Shown piece after piece: positions 35,188 through 47,299 of a stretch of 64,000 nucleotides of DNA (positions within the stretch are counted from its first letter, which is position 1; the number at the start of each line of letters is the position of its first letter). Source of the stretch: Angiostrongylus vasorum (lineage: Eukaryota; Nematoda; Chromadorea; Rhabditida; Metastrongylidae); assembly GCA_018806985.1 (NCBI GenBank), contig JADANN010000251.1, forward strand, positions 940,001-1,004,000, in the 5' to 3' direction. The translations under genes were made by a program, and so were the position numbers. The notes below the pieces were generated by a model. That model was not told the origin of the DNA. It saw only the letters and a list, made by a program, of their open reading frames with translations, and did no database searches.

Positions 35188-35236
35188 ATATATATATATA
35201 TATATATATATGTATATGTATATATAAATATATACT
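35188..35236. repeat. TA microsatellite
   Basis: TA/TATG simple repeat tract. Confidence 0.9.
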
Positions 35237-35239
35237 CTT

Positions 35240-36460
35240 ATAGTGATAGTATAGGTTTTTTCTAAAGCTCTCTCATGTTATCAACCCCTCAAGTCTTCTA
35301 GTTATCGAAATGTTATCGCTCGTTGTCGGAAAAACCAGCACGCATCGTATTATGCTGATAGTGAATGGCGGACGAGTTTGCCCAAGTCCGTAATCGTCAT
35401 GAAATTATACGTTATCCCACGCAGAAGCCGCGAAAAAATTGCGCGTCACGCGTTATTTGTTAATTGGAGGTTTCGCCTCACGTTTCTTATTCTCACTTCG
35501 ACGTTGTTTCAAAGTCCTAGATGACTTCGTACCCTTGTTTGTTTCTTCGTAACGAACTATTGTTTTCCCAAAAAGGGATGACAACGAGTTAAAGCAGACG
35601 ATATTGCAAACGGGTAGAAAACTGTTGGCTCGTCATCTCGCGTCACTTTGCGTGAAAACTGATGAGCGAAGTGTTTTCATCAGCAAAACTGACGACAATT
35701 AGGACAGAAACGCTTCATACCTTAACGAATCGTCAAAAAAATTCACATTATGGTCTCTGAACTACAACGAGGTCGTATAATGACAAATTGGGTTGTACTA
35801 TAGCTCCGTCAGCAAGCCACCAACGACAATAACTTGGCATACTTTTGCGACCTCAGAGACCAGTGATCGGAAACCTTATACATCATCACCTGGAAGTGTA
35901 ATGAGGTCTGTAAAACAAAGTTATTCGATGAAAGAGGAATAGATGGAAACTTTAATTCAAATCTGTTTTGTAAATGGTTTGTGGTAAAACTGGCACCACT
36001 AGCACTCCAAACGTTCAGCTAGAGCGAATTTCGACAGAAGGCGTCAAAAATGTGAAGACTACGCGTAGATTACGAAGTCAACATCATCAACAATAATGGA
36101 ACACGGTCAAGTAGGACTCTTGATCTTGTAGAGGAAAACGCACATCTATCGGCCATTTCCCATCTGAAGAGAAAAAAAAGTTACAAAATGAAGAAAAAAA
36201 AAGGGAGAATCGCATAAGATTACCGTATTTACAAGCTTCGCTTGTATGAGAGTGGGGGCAGTTGGATAGCAGTTATTTTTTTACCTTTGTTCGAGAAACA
36301 TTATTCGCTTCACGAAAAAACGATGTGAGATTGTAATTGCACATTTCTAGATTAAGTATGAATGCATACACTTTCAACTTTTATTAGGGAAGCAGTATAA
36401 CATAGATCCACACGAGTTCGACATTTCAATCCGTAAGCTCAGCCCAGCTAAGAATAAAGA
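35240..36460. other. Region without a recognised gene
   Basis: No convincing coding or repeat signal. A small hairpin with a TTCG loop (ACAAGCTTCGCTTGT, about 36229-36243) is the only structure noticed. Confidence 0.3.
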
Positions 36461-36466
36461 GGATAA

Positions 36467-36738
36467 AATGATAAAGCTCTCGGCGTTGATTTAACCCTGA
36501 GGGATGCGCCATGCATTCGGCTTCAGCAAGCATCGTCGAAGGCGACTGAATACATATCTGGCCTTTGCAATGACTCGCGGTGGCCAACCGATGTATCGAG
36601 CCAGTGCCTTCTAGACAAGTCCTGTACCAATTTGCGGACCTTGGACGGATGAACGGCTTGGTGGGCTTGGGGTGCTTGGATCGATGCTATGTGTAATACA
36701 GGGTGCCTTCGACCACTACGCTATACGTGCTCCTAGTT
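36467..36738 (-). mobile_element. SINE-A
   Basis: On the - strand: head GAGCACGTATAGCGTAGTGG, box ATCGATCC, body CGTTCATCCGTCCAAGGTCC, end TCAACGCCGAGAGCTTTATC. Moderately diverged. Confidence 0.8.
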
Positions 36739-37134
36739 AGGAACAAGCCTATTATAAAACCCTTAATTTTTATTGTTTCTAGCAAGAAGGTAGCTGTCAG
36801 GAACTGGCTGGCCTCTGATAAGAACAATGAACTACATCCGTTGGTATACTGAGTTCAAACTGCAGGAAGGAAAAAAAATGTTTGATACGTGAACATGAAG
36901 AAAAACATGTAGCTTGTCTATTGTCCATGAATCTAGTGACTTCTTTCAAAGAACACTGACCGCCTTCTATTTTTGTTAAGTGAAGTCTAGGTTTTCGAAA
37001 TTGCAGGATGTAGATGTGGATAAGGCGGAGTACTTTGTAGTCTTCAGGTTCCTGACTTTCTTGTAGGATCTATAAGCCGTCTTAAGAACTATTAGCCGTC
37101 TATTTTATTCTGTTCACCTCTCTAGGAAGTTATT

Positions 37135-37600
37135 CATGCCCACAATGATGCTGAGATCATTGCGGTTATATTTGACATACCATCCTGCCACTAAAAAAGA
37201 ATAGACAGTGAATAAAAAAACGATGACATTGTTATTCTTAATATTAGCTTCCCAACACCATGAATGGCGAAAGTGTCGGAATCGGTCGACACTTGTCCCG
37301 TCTGGCTAATGCACGATGTTGTTAGAACGATATTATCTGCAAAATGAAGGTGGTGTAACTGCAAGTCAGCGACTTTCACCACCGTATTATCCCATTCCAG
37401 TTTTCACTTGACGTTTTGGTGGTGGTTGTTAATAATTTACGCAAATGGTATCTCTATGGAACTCCTCTTCACGCCATCGTGATAGTGTAGAGTAGTGTAG
37501 AGTGATGGATTTTTATACTGTGGAAAGTAGTGGCACCGCTGCTGTCCAAAGCTTTCATGAGTCATTCCATCTTAATTTCTCGAAGGTTTTCATTAAGGCG
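37135..37600 (-). mobile_element. RTE reverse transcriptase fragment with SINE-B fragment
   Basis: 37222-37600 (-) carries a decayed RT piece: ALDSSGATTF near 37560, and LQLHHLHFADNIVLTTSCIS near 37330. The latter is the catalytic FADD block with the second Asp changed to Asn. 37135-37221 is a SINE-B end fragment (AATGATGCTGAGATC, CATCCTGCCACTAAAAAAG). Interval 37601-38261 has no recognised gene. Confidence 0.6.
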
Positions 37601-38261
37601 ACGAAAAAAACAAATTGGTTTCTCTTAATCTTATGATACACTAATGAGTTCAACTTTAAAGTAAACATAATTCATTGTGCTGGACCTAGGTGAGATACCA
37701 CATAACCTTTGCTACATGTTTCTCACTGATTTGCAACAAGTGGTCCACCCCAGGGCAAGCTGACATGGAGTTCAAAATTTTTTATTTCCAAATCTGGCCA
37801 AGACTAGGTCTATATCTGGCCCCTTACGTGTTTGGAAGGAGAACACAAGGTCGCATGGTGTGATGCCTATGGTAGATAACAGGAACAGAGTGACACAACT
37901 TTCTAATGACTCCGGCAAGAAATACTTGTACTTTACTGAGATCCCCCATTGCTCTTCATTAAGATTTACTATGCAAATATCAGATATAAATCATTTCGCC
38001 TGCTTGTTTCAGTTGGTGATGACTGCTAGTATGCTGCTTCAATTTGTTCTATTAGGTCAGTGCTCTTGTTTATTCCGCAAGCGTTTGACATTTTTGAAAG
38101 TCTGGGCAACATCTGAATCACAGTTGTAGCAAACAACGGGACAACATTCGAATAACAAGGAAAACAAAATAACAGATCAAAAGATTAGGATTTCATGAGG
38201 ATACGAGTAACGAGTATTCACAATTCTGATTGGGAATCGCTAATATATCCAATAAGGAACT

Positions 38262-38525
38262 ATGCAGAGCATTGCTTAGAGGTGCACTACAACAAGCACT
38301 CGATCGATCTCTGATTCGATCACTTGGCCAAGGTTCAGCAAACCTTCCATCCCTGAAGCGTCAACGGTTGCTATCAGACCTATCTGGGCGGATTAAACCA
38401 CTGGCTTGACATATCGCTAGGCCACCACAAGTTACTGTATAGGTCAGATATGCATCCAGCCACTTCCACAGTCGAATCATGGCGCATCAATTAGAGGCAT
38501 TGGTTAATGTCGGATGCTTTATCTT
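38262..38525 (+). mobile_element. SINE-A, strongly diverged
   Basis: Head TGCAGAGCATTGCTTAGAGG, box GATTCGATCAC, body CCTTCCATCCCTGAAGCGTC, ATCAGACCTATCTGGGCGGA, and CAGATATGCATCCAGCCACT. The end is eroded. Confidence 0.65.
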
Positions 38526-38670
38526 TCAGCTTTCTCTTAACATTCCATACATACGCCTTTTTATCATATATTCGCTCCACTTTGTTCAATTTCGTAGACC
38601 TCAGAAATTTTTATGTACAATTTTTCTCATTAGTACAGATTTCCTGAGTCATAGCTCTGGCAAGCATGTT

Positions 38671-38707
38671 AGAGAGAGAGAGAGAGGGAGGGGAGAGAGA
38701 GAGAGAG
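38671..38707. repeat. GA microsatellite
   Basis: Interrupted (GA)n tract, about 37 bp, followed at 38708-39362 by sequence without a recognised gene. Confidence 0.9.
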
Positions 38708-39362
38708 TGCCCGTGGATTTTATGGCGACCATTTTGAAGAAACATCATCAGCCTTGTGAAGTAGAGCAACTTTTTTTTGTACCAAAGACGAGGCTGTGAG
38801 CATTTGTGACTCAGATGAAATAAGCTTTTTTTCTATATCCAATATATGACACAGTTACCGGCTTGTTGTGGAAACTGATTGTTCACATGGCGAATTAAGG
38901 TCGTTTGCGACCACATCAAAGAAAATCAACGACTATTTTCTAACAGTCATTTAAGAAAAAAAAGAACCTCTAAGTACTGCATGTCATCGATTTCTTCTCA
39001 TGAAAATCTCTCTATAGAAGAAAGATCTGGTTCTGGTCCAATAGATTTATTAGACACATATTGTTATAATTATTACATTGAATATGGATGAAAAATGTTC
39101 ACCTCCATTGGGAAACGAAACCAAGAAAGTGTCACTAGATGGCTCCCATTAGAGGAATGCGGCTCTGAACGCCTACGGCAGTGTAGAAAATATTTGTTAA
39201 AATGTGACATTAATAGTCTGCCCAGATAGTGGCATGAAAGACAACATACGCCTCGGGCGTAATTTTAAGGATAAAAAACAAAATGAAAGACAATTGATAA
39301 TTTTAAAGACAACTGTAATTGACAGAAAGATATACATTTCATCTAGAACCCGGATATATTTC

Positions 39363-41647
39363 TTATCTTCTTGTACCGTCTTCGAAAAATACTCCACCGT
39401 CCAGTGCGCAATATTTGGGGCATATTCCTGAAGAACGCCATCTCTTATCTTTGAGTGCATTTGTTAGATCTATCGAAAGAGGAGAAGAAAAACAAGCCTC
39501 GTTCTCCTTGGAGTCCAGGCTGTCCAGGTTGCTCCCGGAGGCCCAGGTTCTCCCGATAATCCCTGCGGTCCAGGTGGTCCTGGAGGACCCTGTGGACCCG
39601 GTAATCCATCCGAACCAGGCCGTCCTGCATATCAAAAATTTTTATTAAATACAATAAATTCTCACTTACACAAATCTTAACCTGCTTGCTTATTCTTAAT
39701 ATTTCTGCACAACACGGGTGATTTTGTTGCAGCTGTTGCAAGAGAGAAGTTTTGCGACAGATAATTAGGCTAAATGTGCTTCAGAAAGCATAATACATAT
39801 TGCCGCATTCCTGCTATTGATCAAAGTCTTAGAATTTTTCTCGCGCTACAGAGAGATTATGACAGTGATTTTTTTTAGCTTTTTAAACAATAATTTGTCC
39901 ACTTTCTCATAAATAATATTCCTAAATTGTTCTGTAAACTAAAAACGAACCACTCTGGCCAACATCTCCAGGTAGACCAGGTGGGCCAGGATCTCCTGGT
40001 GTGCCTGGGTCCCCAGGAATTGCGGGTGTGCTAAATAAGATATAGAATTAGTTACTTATTGGCTTAATCCACGTTATTCAGAACAATAGAAATTAGCTGC
40101 TCATTACTCGCCTAAATGCCGGTCGTCCAGGATCGCCTCGTGCTCCATCCCTCCCAGGGTCACCTGGGGGTCCAGGCGGTCCAGGTGGACCTGAAATTAA
40201 ACAGATAATTGTCTAAGCGCTTTTCGATCTCTGAACGTCGTACCCTGTGGTCCCGGAGGTCCGTCATTTCCGTTGCGACCTGGATGACCAGGTTGTCCAG
40301 GGCTGCCTAAAACAAAAGCGGTATGCTGGGACGGTTTCATCTGTGAGGACAAGAAGAGTTTTTATTGGCATAGGATTAAAAAGAGATCCGAAAGACCATT
40401 TGCAATAAAGACGGTTTCTTGTCTTACAATAAAGTCGTGCTTCTCGGATGAATCGCATCACCCTTTTCCTTGTAATAGAAGTTTTATGCAGACAGCTAAA
40501 AAACCATTTGAAACCCGCGGCTTACCAGCATCTCCAGGTGGTCCCTGAGGTCCCGGCTCTCCCGGGGGGACAAGGATTACAGGGCGGCTCAGTGACCTCT
40601 TCACAGATCCTTAAACGGATATTTCTTTTCAGAATCACTAAAAAATCTAGGGATAGAGAAGTAAATCAAGGATTTTGGAGATTAGCTTTGCTCCACATGA
40701 TCAATTGAATTCAAAGGCTACGTAGTAAAGAGAAACTAACGCTGGTGGCCTTCCAGGAAATCCAGGGGCACCTGGTGCACCAGGTCTTCCTGGCATTCCA
40801 TTTCTACCAGGTGGACCGTCTGGACCCGGCAGTCCAGGTAAACAACACCCTTAATAAAGAGTAGATTATGAACTGCTTCGTTTTCGTATAAATTCGTTGT
40901 CACATTTTAAGATGCACATTGAAATAAGTTTTTACCTTTGCAGAAAAAGCTTGCAGATATCAAATTTGAAGTATTTTCTCCATAATTTTTAAACGAAGTT
41001 TACCTCATAATGTTTTCAAATTGATGGTTTGAATGAGATCCAGTGGATTTTTTTCGAAAATTAGAGATGTGGATGAAGATTAACTCAATTAAATTAAATA
41101 ATTCTTGCGAAAGGTGTAGAAAAAACTCGGCGCTGTGCTTATCTTACCGGCTTTCTTATGTATAGTTGTCGCAATGCGGATATGAAAAAGCTTTCCATGA
41201 TGAGAAAACATCAACATTACGTATAAAATTTCTGGTCGAAAATTATGAACTGGAGAGTTTCAAATCCCAAAAAAGTATCCCAGGGAAAAAAACTTGCCTT
41301 GACAAGTATCCTGGGAGGCCTGCCTCCTACGCCTGGTCTGATTGGTTGAATGAGCCAAACCCGGCAGAATAGCTTTGGGAAGTGCTCGGTATTCTGCTAC
41401 TTCCACCATTACGTCTCTTGCAGATAGCTGAAAGAGAACCTCTTCCGCAAGCGCGAATAATTTACCCCTGAGTACTGACTTTACCTTACAGAATTCCATT
41501 TCACTCTGAACTCTTGCGTGAACCGAGTTTATGTAGTTGTTGACGACGGGAAGCGTGATGAAAACTGCTACAATGGCAACCAAGGAGAACGAGACGGCCG
41601 AAAAAAGCGACGAAGCGGTAGGCCCGCTCTCGCCGATCCGAGTCCAT
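39363..41647 (-). CDS. Nematode cuticle collagen (three single-base frame breaks)
   Basis: Structural cuticle collagen, secreted by the hypodermis and cross-linked extracellularly. Nine exons: 41647-41485, 41427-41298, 40849-40741, 40609-40526, 40306-40244, 40190-40112, 40030-39951, 39624-39498 and 39427-39363. All phases agree once one base is discounted in exons 1, 4 and 8; the product is then about 298 residues, the usual size. Order: a start [14 protein letters not shown]; a hydrophobic Col_cuticle_N segment ([18 protein letters not shown]); a basic processing site (QTRRRRQAS); a Cys knot (DTCQGCCLPG); Gly-X-Y blocks; a second Cys cluster (PPCNPCPPG); a long Gly-X-Y domain; and the C-terminus [20 protein letters not shown]. 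Introns 2, 6 and probably 8 use GC donors. The extra bases lie at a T6 run (exon 1), a C6 run (exon 4) and an AA (exon 8), so assembly errors are as likely as a pseudogene. Confidence 0.9.
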
Positions 41648-42747
41648 CCTGTGGAGAATAAACGGCGTTGGAAGTGGGCCGAGAAGACGAGAGGAAAAAA
41701 CGCACTGGAGCCTGAGAGTACTTGAATACTTGAATGGATCGTCTCCACGGTCAATTGCACAAGTTCCCATGCATTTTTTCATTAAATGATACTTTGGATA
41801 ATTGACAATATTACTCCCATTGTATCTAAAACTACCCATAACAGGGATTTCCCATGTGCTCACGGCAGGTGGAACTAACCCTTATAAATCAGACAGAGGT
41901 TTGCTACCTTGTGGCTTAAGAGGGTAGGACTTCTTAGCCATTGGTTTACCTCTTATTTGGACACCCCTTTAGAAATATTGATCCTGCTTCTCAGTTTGGG
42001 TGATTCTGGGAAGAAGTAGCAAAGAACGCTCAGCAGAAATAAGATACAGAACTAGATGAACCCTGACAACAGCAGAAGTAAATGAATTGCGAAAAATTAT
42101 TGGGAAGGCTTGCTGAGGACCTTAGCTTACGACGAAACGGAGGCATACGGAGGAACTGGATTTTCTGGAAGACAATTGCACAGCATCGATACATATCTGG
42201 GCTAGTGACACAAAGATGAATCGATTGCAGAGTAAGAAAAATTGTAGAATGGTTGATTTCTGTCCATTTCAGTAGTTTCAGGTTAGCACGTGCTTGATGG
42301 TGTTGAGTCATTAGAACGGCAATGAGGCTAACCACGCTCTGCAGGGTGAGTAAACCTCTAACTAATCATGTGAGACTAAATAGAAGCAAATGGTGGTAAA
42401 AGGCTTTACGTCCTGGTTTCGAAACATCCTTAATTTGTCAAATGCAAGGATATATGAACAACTTGTGAAGAAGAAAGAGTCAAAGCAGCTAAAAATTGAG
42501 TGAACTATCATAAGCAATTTGTGAAAAGTCGTAAAATTCTCATTAGAAAGGAATCGCAGCCCGCGAATAGTTTCGATGGGCGGTGTAGTGGGATGCATCG
42601 CTAGGGGTTTTATATCAATCGGCAAAACTTTCTTTAGACCAACTTTTAATAGGGAATGTTAGCCAATCAGAGAGTTGATGGGCGGCACGACGCTGATGAA
42701 GGCCTCATCCGAAGAGTAGCGCTTAAAAAAATGAACTCCGTCCGAAG
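41648..42747. other. Upstream flank of the collagen gene; no gene recognised
   Basis: Holds the collagen 5' flank. Frames at 42030-42335 and 42362-42625 (both -) are AT-rich and unassigned. At about 42689 a CTGATGAAGG...CCGAAGAG string resembles the PLE/repeat-E motif but lacks the rest of that repeat. Confidence 0.3.
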
Positions 42748-43008
42748 ATGCGCACTGCCCGCCCCTCTACCCGCCCGAAGAAGGTGAAAGGGATTCTAGC
42801 TGAACTAGACAACGGAAGAGAGTTCGTGATGCTGTTGGAGCATCCGCAATACCTCAATGATTTAAATGAAAGAATTCCATCTTACCAATGCAGTGTTGCA
42901 TTAAAAACAGAAGAAACCGGCTTGACAGAGAATAGCATAGATATGGATTGGGTTTTAAATGGGATTGAACTTACAACGCAGTGCCTGTTTCTGCGAATCT
43001 ATACTTGA
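42748..43008 (+). CDS. Hypothetical single-exon ORF, 86 codons
   Basis: Open frame starting MRTARPSTRPKKVKGILAEL and ending in CLFLRIYT-stop. A charged, soluble-looking composition (VALKTEETGLTENSIDMDW) reads more like coding sequence than neighbouring frames. No known family; could be an exon or a transposon remnant. Confidence 0.25.
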   Translation: MRTARPSTRPKKVKGILAELDNGREFVMLLEHPQYLNDLNERIPSYQCSVALKTEETGLTENSIDMDWVLNGIELTTQCLFLRIYT

Positions 43009-43439
43009 TTCGTGGCCTCATATATGATTATGTTGCATGCGTTTTCTTATGGAATAATACTCTTCTGGCTTCTTCTTCCACTCTAAAGCAGCCGATTATT
43101 TACGGATGGACGCACAAACTTCCTAGCACTACTTAAAACCATTTTTTGATCTAGTCATTGCCAAAAGATATATTTTTTGGCAATTTTCGTGCAGACAGCT
43201 GTTTTGTGATCGAACAGAAATTCTGTCGAAGTTGAAGGGCAATCACATGATAAAAAAAACTAGTGGGAAGCTTTCTAATACAGTATTTCTCGTAATCCGC
43301 TAGCAGTTTTTTTTTCAAAAATACTGATCCCTCTTTTGCACGGAGCCTCAGGCTACCTAAACTCAAAGTCATGCACTATAATCTAATCATCATTGGCTAA
43401 TCCTATACAAATTGGTGGAGAATGGATTTTCTGGAGAAG

Positions 43440-43680
43440 AACAAGTACTATCAGCAGGCAGTCGGCCAATCAACCGTCCTCTATAAAAGGCACTGTCGAC
43501 TGAGGCTACCTCATTCGAACAATACCGAATTCCAGAAGATTCCACTTGATGCGACAACGAACACCTACATCGCAAGGACGAACTGCTGTGGGCAGCTGAC
43601 TCGGATCACTCCAGCTCTGAAGAAGGCGAGCGTGTCGAAACGCTAGCTATCGTGAAATAAACAGTATATTTACAATCGTG
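43440..43680 (+). repeat. Repeat E copy
   Basis: TATA box (TATAAAAG, 43482-43489), then from 43617 CTGAAGAAGGCGAGCGTGTC, GAAACGCTAGCTATCGTGAA and an ATAAAC end. Same order and spacing as the other copies. Confidence 0.7.
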
Positions 43681-43799
43681 TACCTGCTCATCGAGAAAAC
43701 ACAAAACTATATTGATAATTGCCGAAGTTAATCGAAAATCATTCTTGGAAATAATTACAGATATACGTCATAACTTCTTGAATAGTGGAAAAAATTAGT

Positions 43800-44106
43800 G
43801 GACATGTCAAGAAATCCAAAAACTTCTACTTGAAGTGCAGTGTTTGAGAGTTGAACTGGTACGTCAAAAAGGACCAGTTCTGTTGTACGACAACACTAAA
43901 ACAACCAACATAACCAACATTGAAAGAATAGGGAAATTGAGACACTACGCTCTACCCTTCTTCGAATTTCAAACCGATAGCCACTTATCAAACAGTTCAG
44001 AAGATTTCATTAGAGAAGTTGTCAATTATGAAGTCACTTTTGAACTCGCTTTCACAACATTTATGGGACACGTGAAGCTTATGTATCTACCAATGTGGAA
44101 CAAATA
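43800..44106 (+). pseudogene. mariner transposase 3'-half relic
   Basis: Frame 43835-44107 reads VRQKGPVLLYDNTKTTN, aligning with the second catalytic-Asp block of mariner (xRKGPILLHDNARPH). It continues through LPFFEFQTDSHLS, the third Asp block. The Arg-Pro-His and Pro-rich signatures are lost. Only the C-terminal half is seen. Confidence 0.6.
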
Positions 44107-44287
44107 GACCTGCATAGCGCTGGCAGAGTTGTTAAAACTTCAGTGGTTGCCGTTTCGATCAAAAAATTCCACTACTCATACGATTTTCCCGGAACTTTTT
44201 CTAAACATCCTAACATGTAGCGTCTGGAGTGTAAATGTCGATAACATCTTCGTTCTATTTTATCATGACCTAACACTATCTTTGAGC

Positions 44288-44717
44288 CTAACAGACCACG
44301 TCTCTCATCCACTCTTTGCTGAATTCGACTCCCTCATCCTCATCGGCTGCTAGATGTACTGGGCATGGTGCTGCATGCTGTTGATCTTGGGTACCCCCTA
44401 GATCTCCAGGAACGGTATAAAGAAATAGAGCACCTTCATGTAAGGTTTTAATCCTCATTTCATTAATTAGAATTATTATCAGTTCCTCTCATACCAGAAA
44501 GCCACAGAAAATCAATATTGCTTGCTTCAATAAAGGCAATGGCAGCATTACCCACTGCAGGAGCTCTTGGCTGTTTAAGGGCTTCAAGTTTTCTACTAGA
44601 CTCTTTAATTTGGTAAGTCTTTCGAATATTTTTGGATGTAGTCTTTCCTAGTGCTCGCTGGAGAGTCGCAGATGATTCTTCACTAGCGAGTCGTGAAAAA
44701 CGTTGAAAAAAAGTGTG
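44288..44717 (-). CDS. Two-exon gene, unrecognised
   Basis: Exons about 44717-44495 and 44433-44288. The donor TCTG|GTATGAG and the acceptor ATGAAG agree in phase 1; the intron is 61 nt. Exon 1 runs open from 44717: SRLASEESSATLQRALGKTT, then LEALKQPRAPAVGNAAIAFI. Exon 2 reads ALFLYTVPGDLGGTQDQQ through VEFSKEWMRDVVC-stop. Both have non-repetitive coding-like composition. No initiator ATG is seen, so a 5' exon is missing. No family recognised. Upstream at about 44880 (-) a short frame MAGMNEGCTRTGYGRRGR could be a first exon (weak). Confidence 0.4.
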
Positions 44718-44719
44718 TT

Positions 44720-45925
44720 AAGCCAACAATGCGGAGAGCCTAAGTTTTTCAAGCACAAATTCATCACAGGGCGATGACGCAAGCGGCAGAGTTTTTTCCG
44801 CGCCGGAGGCATTTAGTACGTTCCGGCCACGCGACCGCGACGTCCATAACCGGTTCGGGTGCAGCCTTCATTCATACCAGCCATCTTCTCTCACGTACTA
44901 TTCACAACATTAAGGGAACTAGTGGGGCTTCTCAGAAAATACTCGAGAGTTCTTGTCAGTGTGACTCCCATCAACAACTATTAGAATGAATCTCTTCGTC
45001 AGTGATCTCAGAAAAAAAGAAGGGATCAAAAATAAAAGGGCGCAGTAGCGCAGTACAGTTAAGTAAGCCATTCAGGAAACAAATGTCTTTTAAGAGACTG
45101 TAAAAACTACTGCCTAGCCACCCAAAAAACAATAGCTATCCCATGAAATCTCAAAGAATCCGTTATTTGTGGCTGCCACAATTTAAGGTTTTCGCTTTTA
45201 TTTAGGCGGCTAGCTATTACTTTGCCATATTTTGAGAAAGATCAAAAAGCTTTTAGTTAGAAAATCCCTGAACGAGCACGTAGTTTGAATCCTGGACGTT
45301 AAAACTGGAGTGATGTGAAACGCCTTGGTCTCGGGCCACAGACTGATCGCTCTACCCAAACATAAAAAAATATGCGCCTTGTTCTTCTATGTGAACAATT
45401 ATCCACGGATAATGCAAGGCTGCAGAGTTTTTGGTATGTCATACTTCTTCGTGAAAAAGCATGTTAGTTGTCAGACCTGGATGATTGGTTGACTGTTGTC
45501 CTCTGCAGCTAGCTGATTCATCATTTCAAGTTCTGGTTTCCTACTTAGATGAACCAGCTAGACCGTTGCCCTGCCTACCACTTAGGCTGTTCCTCACATC
45601 CCCCACACAACATCTTTAAACAGAGCCGTATAAAATCACGTCGATGCTATACAGATAGAAGACATATAGGCACAAACCTGGTTCTCTTATGATCGCAACG
45701 TTTCAGTTCGGTCTCTTCAGGCACGGATTGCATGGAGTGCGATTTGGTCGCATACCTCCAGTAGGAACACTTAACATGTATTTACTCGTTAATATAAAAT
45801 TTCGTAACGCTACAGCTTTAAAGGACAGACATTTTTAATTGGAAATGTGACACTTTTTGGAAGTATCCGAACGCATCGTGACAATTGGAAGTGTCAGATG
45901 TATTCGCAGCCTAAAAGGATTAAAG
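44720..45925. other. Region without a recognised gene
   Basis: No supported coding sequence besides the possible upstream exon mentioned for the gene to the left. A GGGCGCAGTAGCGCAGT string at about 45040 may be a SINE-A head remnant. Confidence 0.3.
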
Positions 45926-45929
45926 AATA

Positions 45930-46158
45930 AGCATTTGGTGTTGATCAATCCTTGAAGGATGCGAAATGCGTTCGACTTTATCAAACATCGTAGAGGTTGA
46001 ATACATATGTGTTCTATATAATGCATTGCTGTAGTCTAAAGAGTTCAGTGACCCCACAGAGATGGAAGGTTTGATGGCCTCTACGCGCTGAGTCGAACCA
46101 CGGAGTGATAGAGTATGAGTTACAAGGCACCTCTAACCGATCTGCTACACGAGCGGCA
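45930..46158 (-). mobile_element. SINE-A, diverged
   Basis: On the - strand: CGTGTAGCAGATCGGTTAGA head, GGTTCGACTCAG box, CCTTCCATCTCTGTGGGGTC, end GGATTGATCAACACCAAATG. The centre is shortened. Confidence 0.7.
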
Positions 46159-46939
46159 TTCACATTCAGCTAATACTGATACTACTAATTCCACCACCAC
46201 TACTAATGAGAATGCCAACAGTGCCAATAATAGTTGAAAAAGTTTGTTAAAGCAATATATACGATTAGTATCTTCTCGCATTATGGAAGACATTTCAGCT
46301 TCCCAGTATTAAGAAGCAACTGCTGAACTTGTGCATACTTTGATCACCCATCTATGCGGATTCCGACACATTTTCTAGTCACTCCGTTCTAGTGCGATCG
46401 TTGTTCATGGTGCTGGTCTATTTCGACCATGGTGTTGGTCGCGAGAATCATTATATGATCTATAAATCATTCCTACCTAGTAATCCAGACGGATAACGAA
46501 GGCGGCAAACAAGTGTGCACGTCTTCTAAGCGCTCATGATCAGGGACTTGTGCCTACATTTAGTTCATTCCCATTTTTCGCCCATCATTCGTCAAATGTT
46601 TTCATCTCATTGCTTGCTCATTTGGGTTTCGCAATGAATATATATTCTATGGGGTTTTAAGAATATTTGTCAGCGTGAACTGCCAAATACAGTTTAGCTG
46701 TGTTGGTTATGTTTCAAAATGAACTATGCGAATGCTTTGTACATTGATGCTGGGGATTCTCAAAGTACTTAAAGCGTCAACCCATTTCTCAGCTGCGTAA
46801 CAATTCTAAGAAGATCATTCAGTTAAGGAAGAGCCGTTATCCGTCACTTTCTCGATGCCTTTACAGAAGAGTGCGCTCATGTTGCACTCTTTGTGTACGG
46901 TTTCTCCTTAAACTTGTAGATGTTTACTCAACACTAAAG

Positions 46940-47195
46940 AGGCATGTGTGTGGGAGTAGTTAAAGGTGCTCTGCAATGCACGCTGGATCGATCTCTGGTT
47001 CTATTCCTCTCCACGAGCCCACCATCCATGCCTCCAGAGCAAGCAAATTGGTGTCAAACATGTCTGGGAAGATAGCAGCACAGATTTTATACTTTGTTAG
47101 GTCAGGCCCATTGTATGGGCTAAATTCGTATTCGATCACTTCTACGATGCTCAATGAAGCTGATCAACTCCAACAGCTTCATTATTTATTTTCTA
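46940..47195 (+). mobile_element. SINE-A, diverged
   Basis: Head GCATGTGTGTGGGAGTAGTT, box GGATCGATCTC, body GCAAATTGGTGTCAAACATG and TCTGGGAAGATAGCAGCA, eroded end (GATCAACTCCAACAGCTT). The 80-codon frame across it is spurious. Interval 46159-46939 shows no gene. Confidence 0.7.
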
Positions 47196-47299
47196 GTGGA
47201 CACCTTAATTTGCCGTAGGATATGGTCTGAGTAATATGTAGTCAAAGACCCATGACTTAACCTTAGTTCCTACCAGCGAATGGGTTCTTCGGAGGCATA

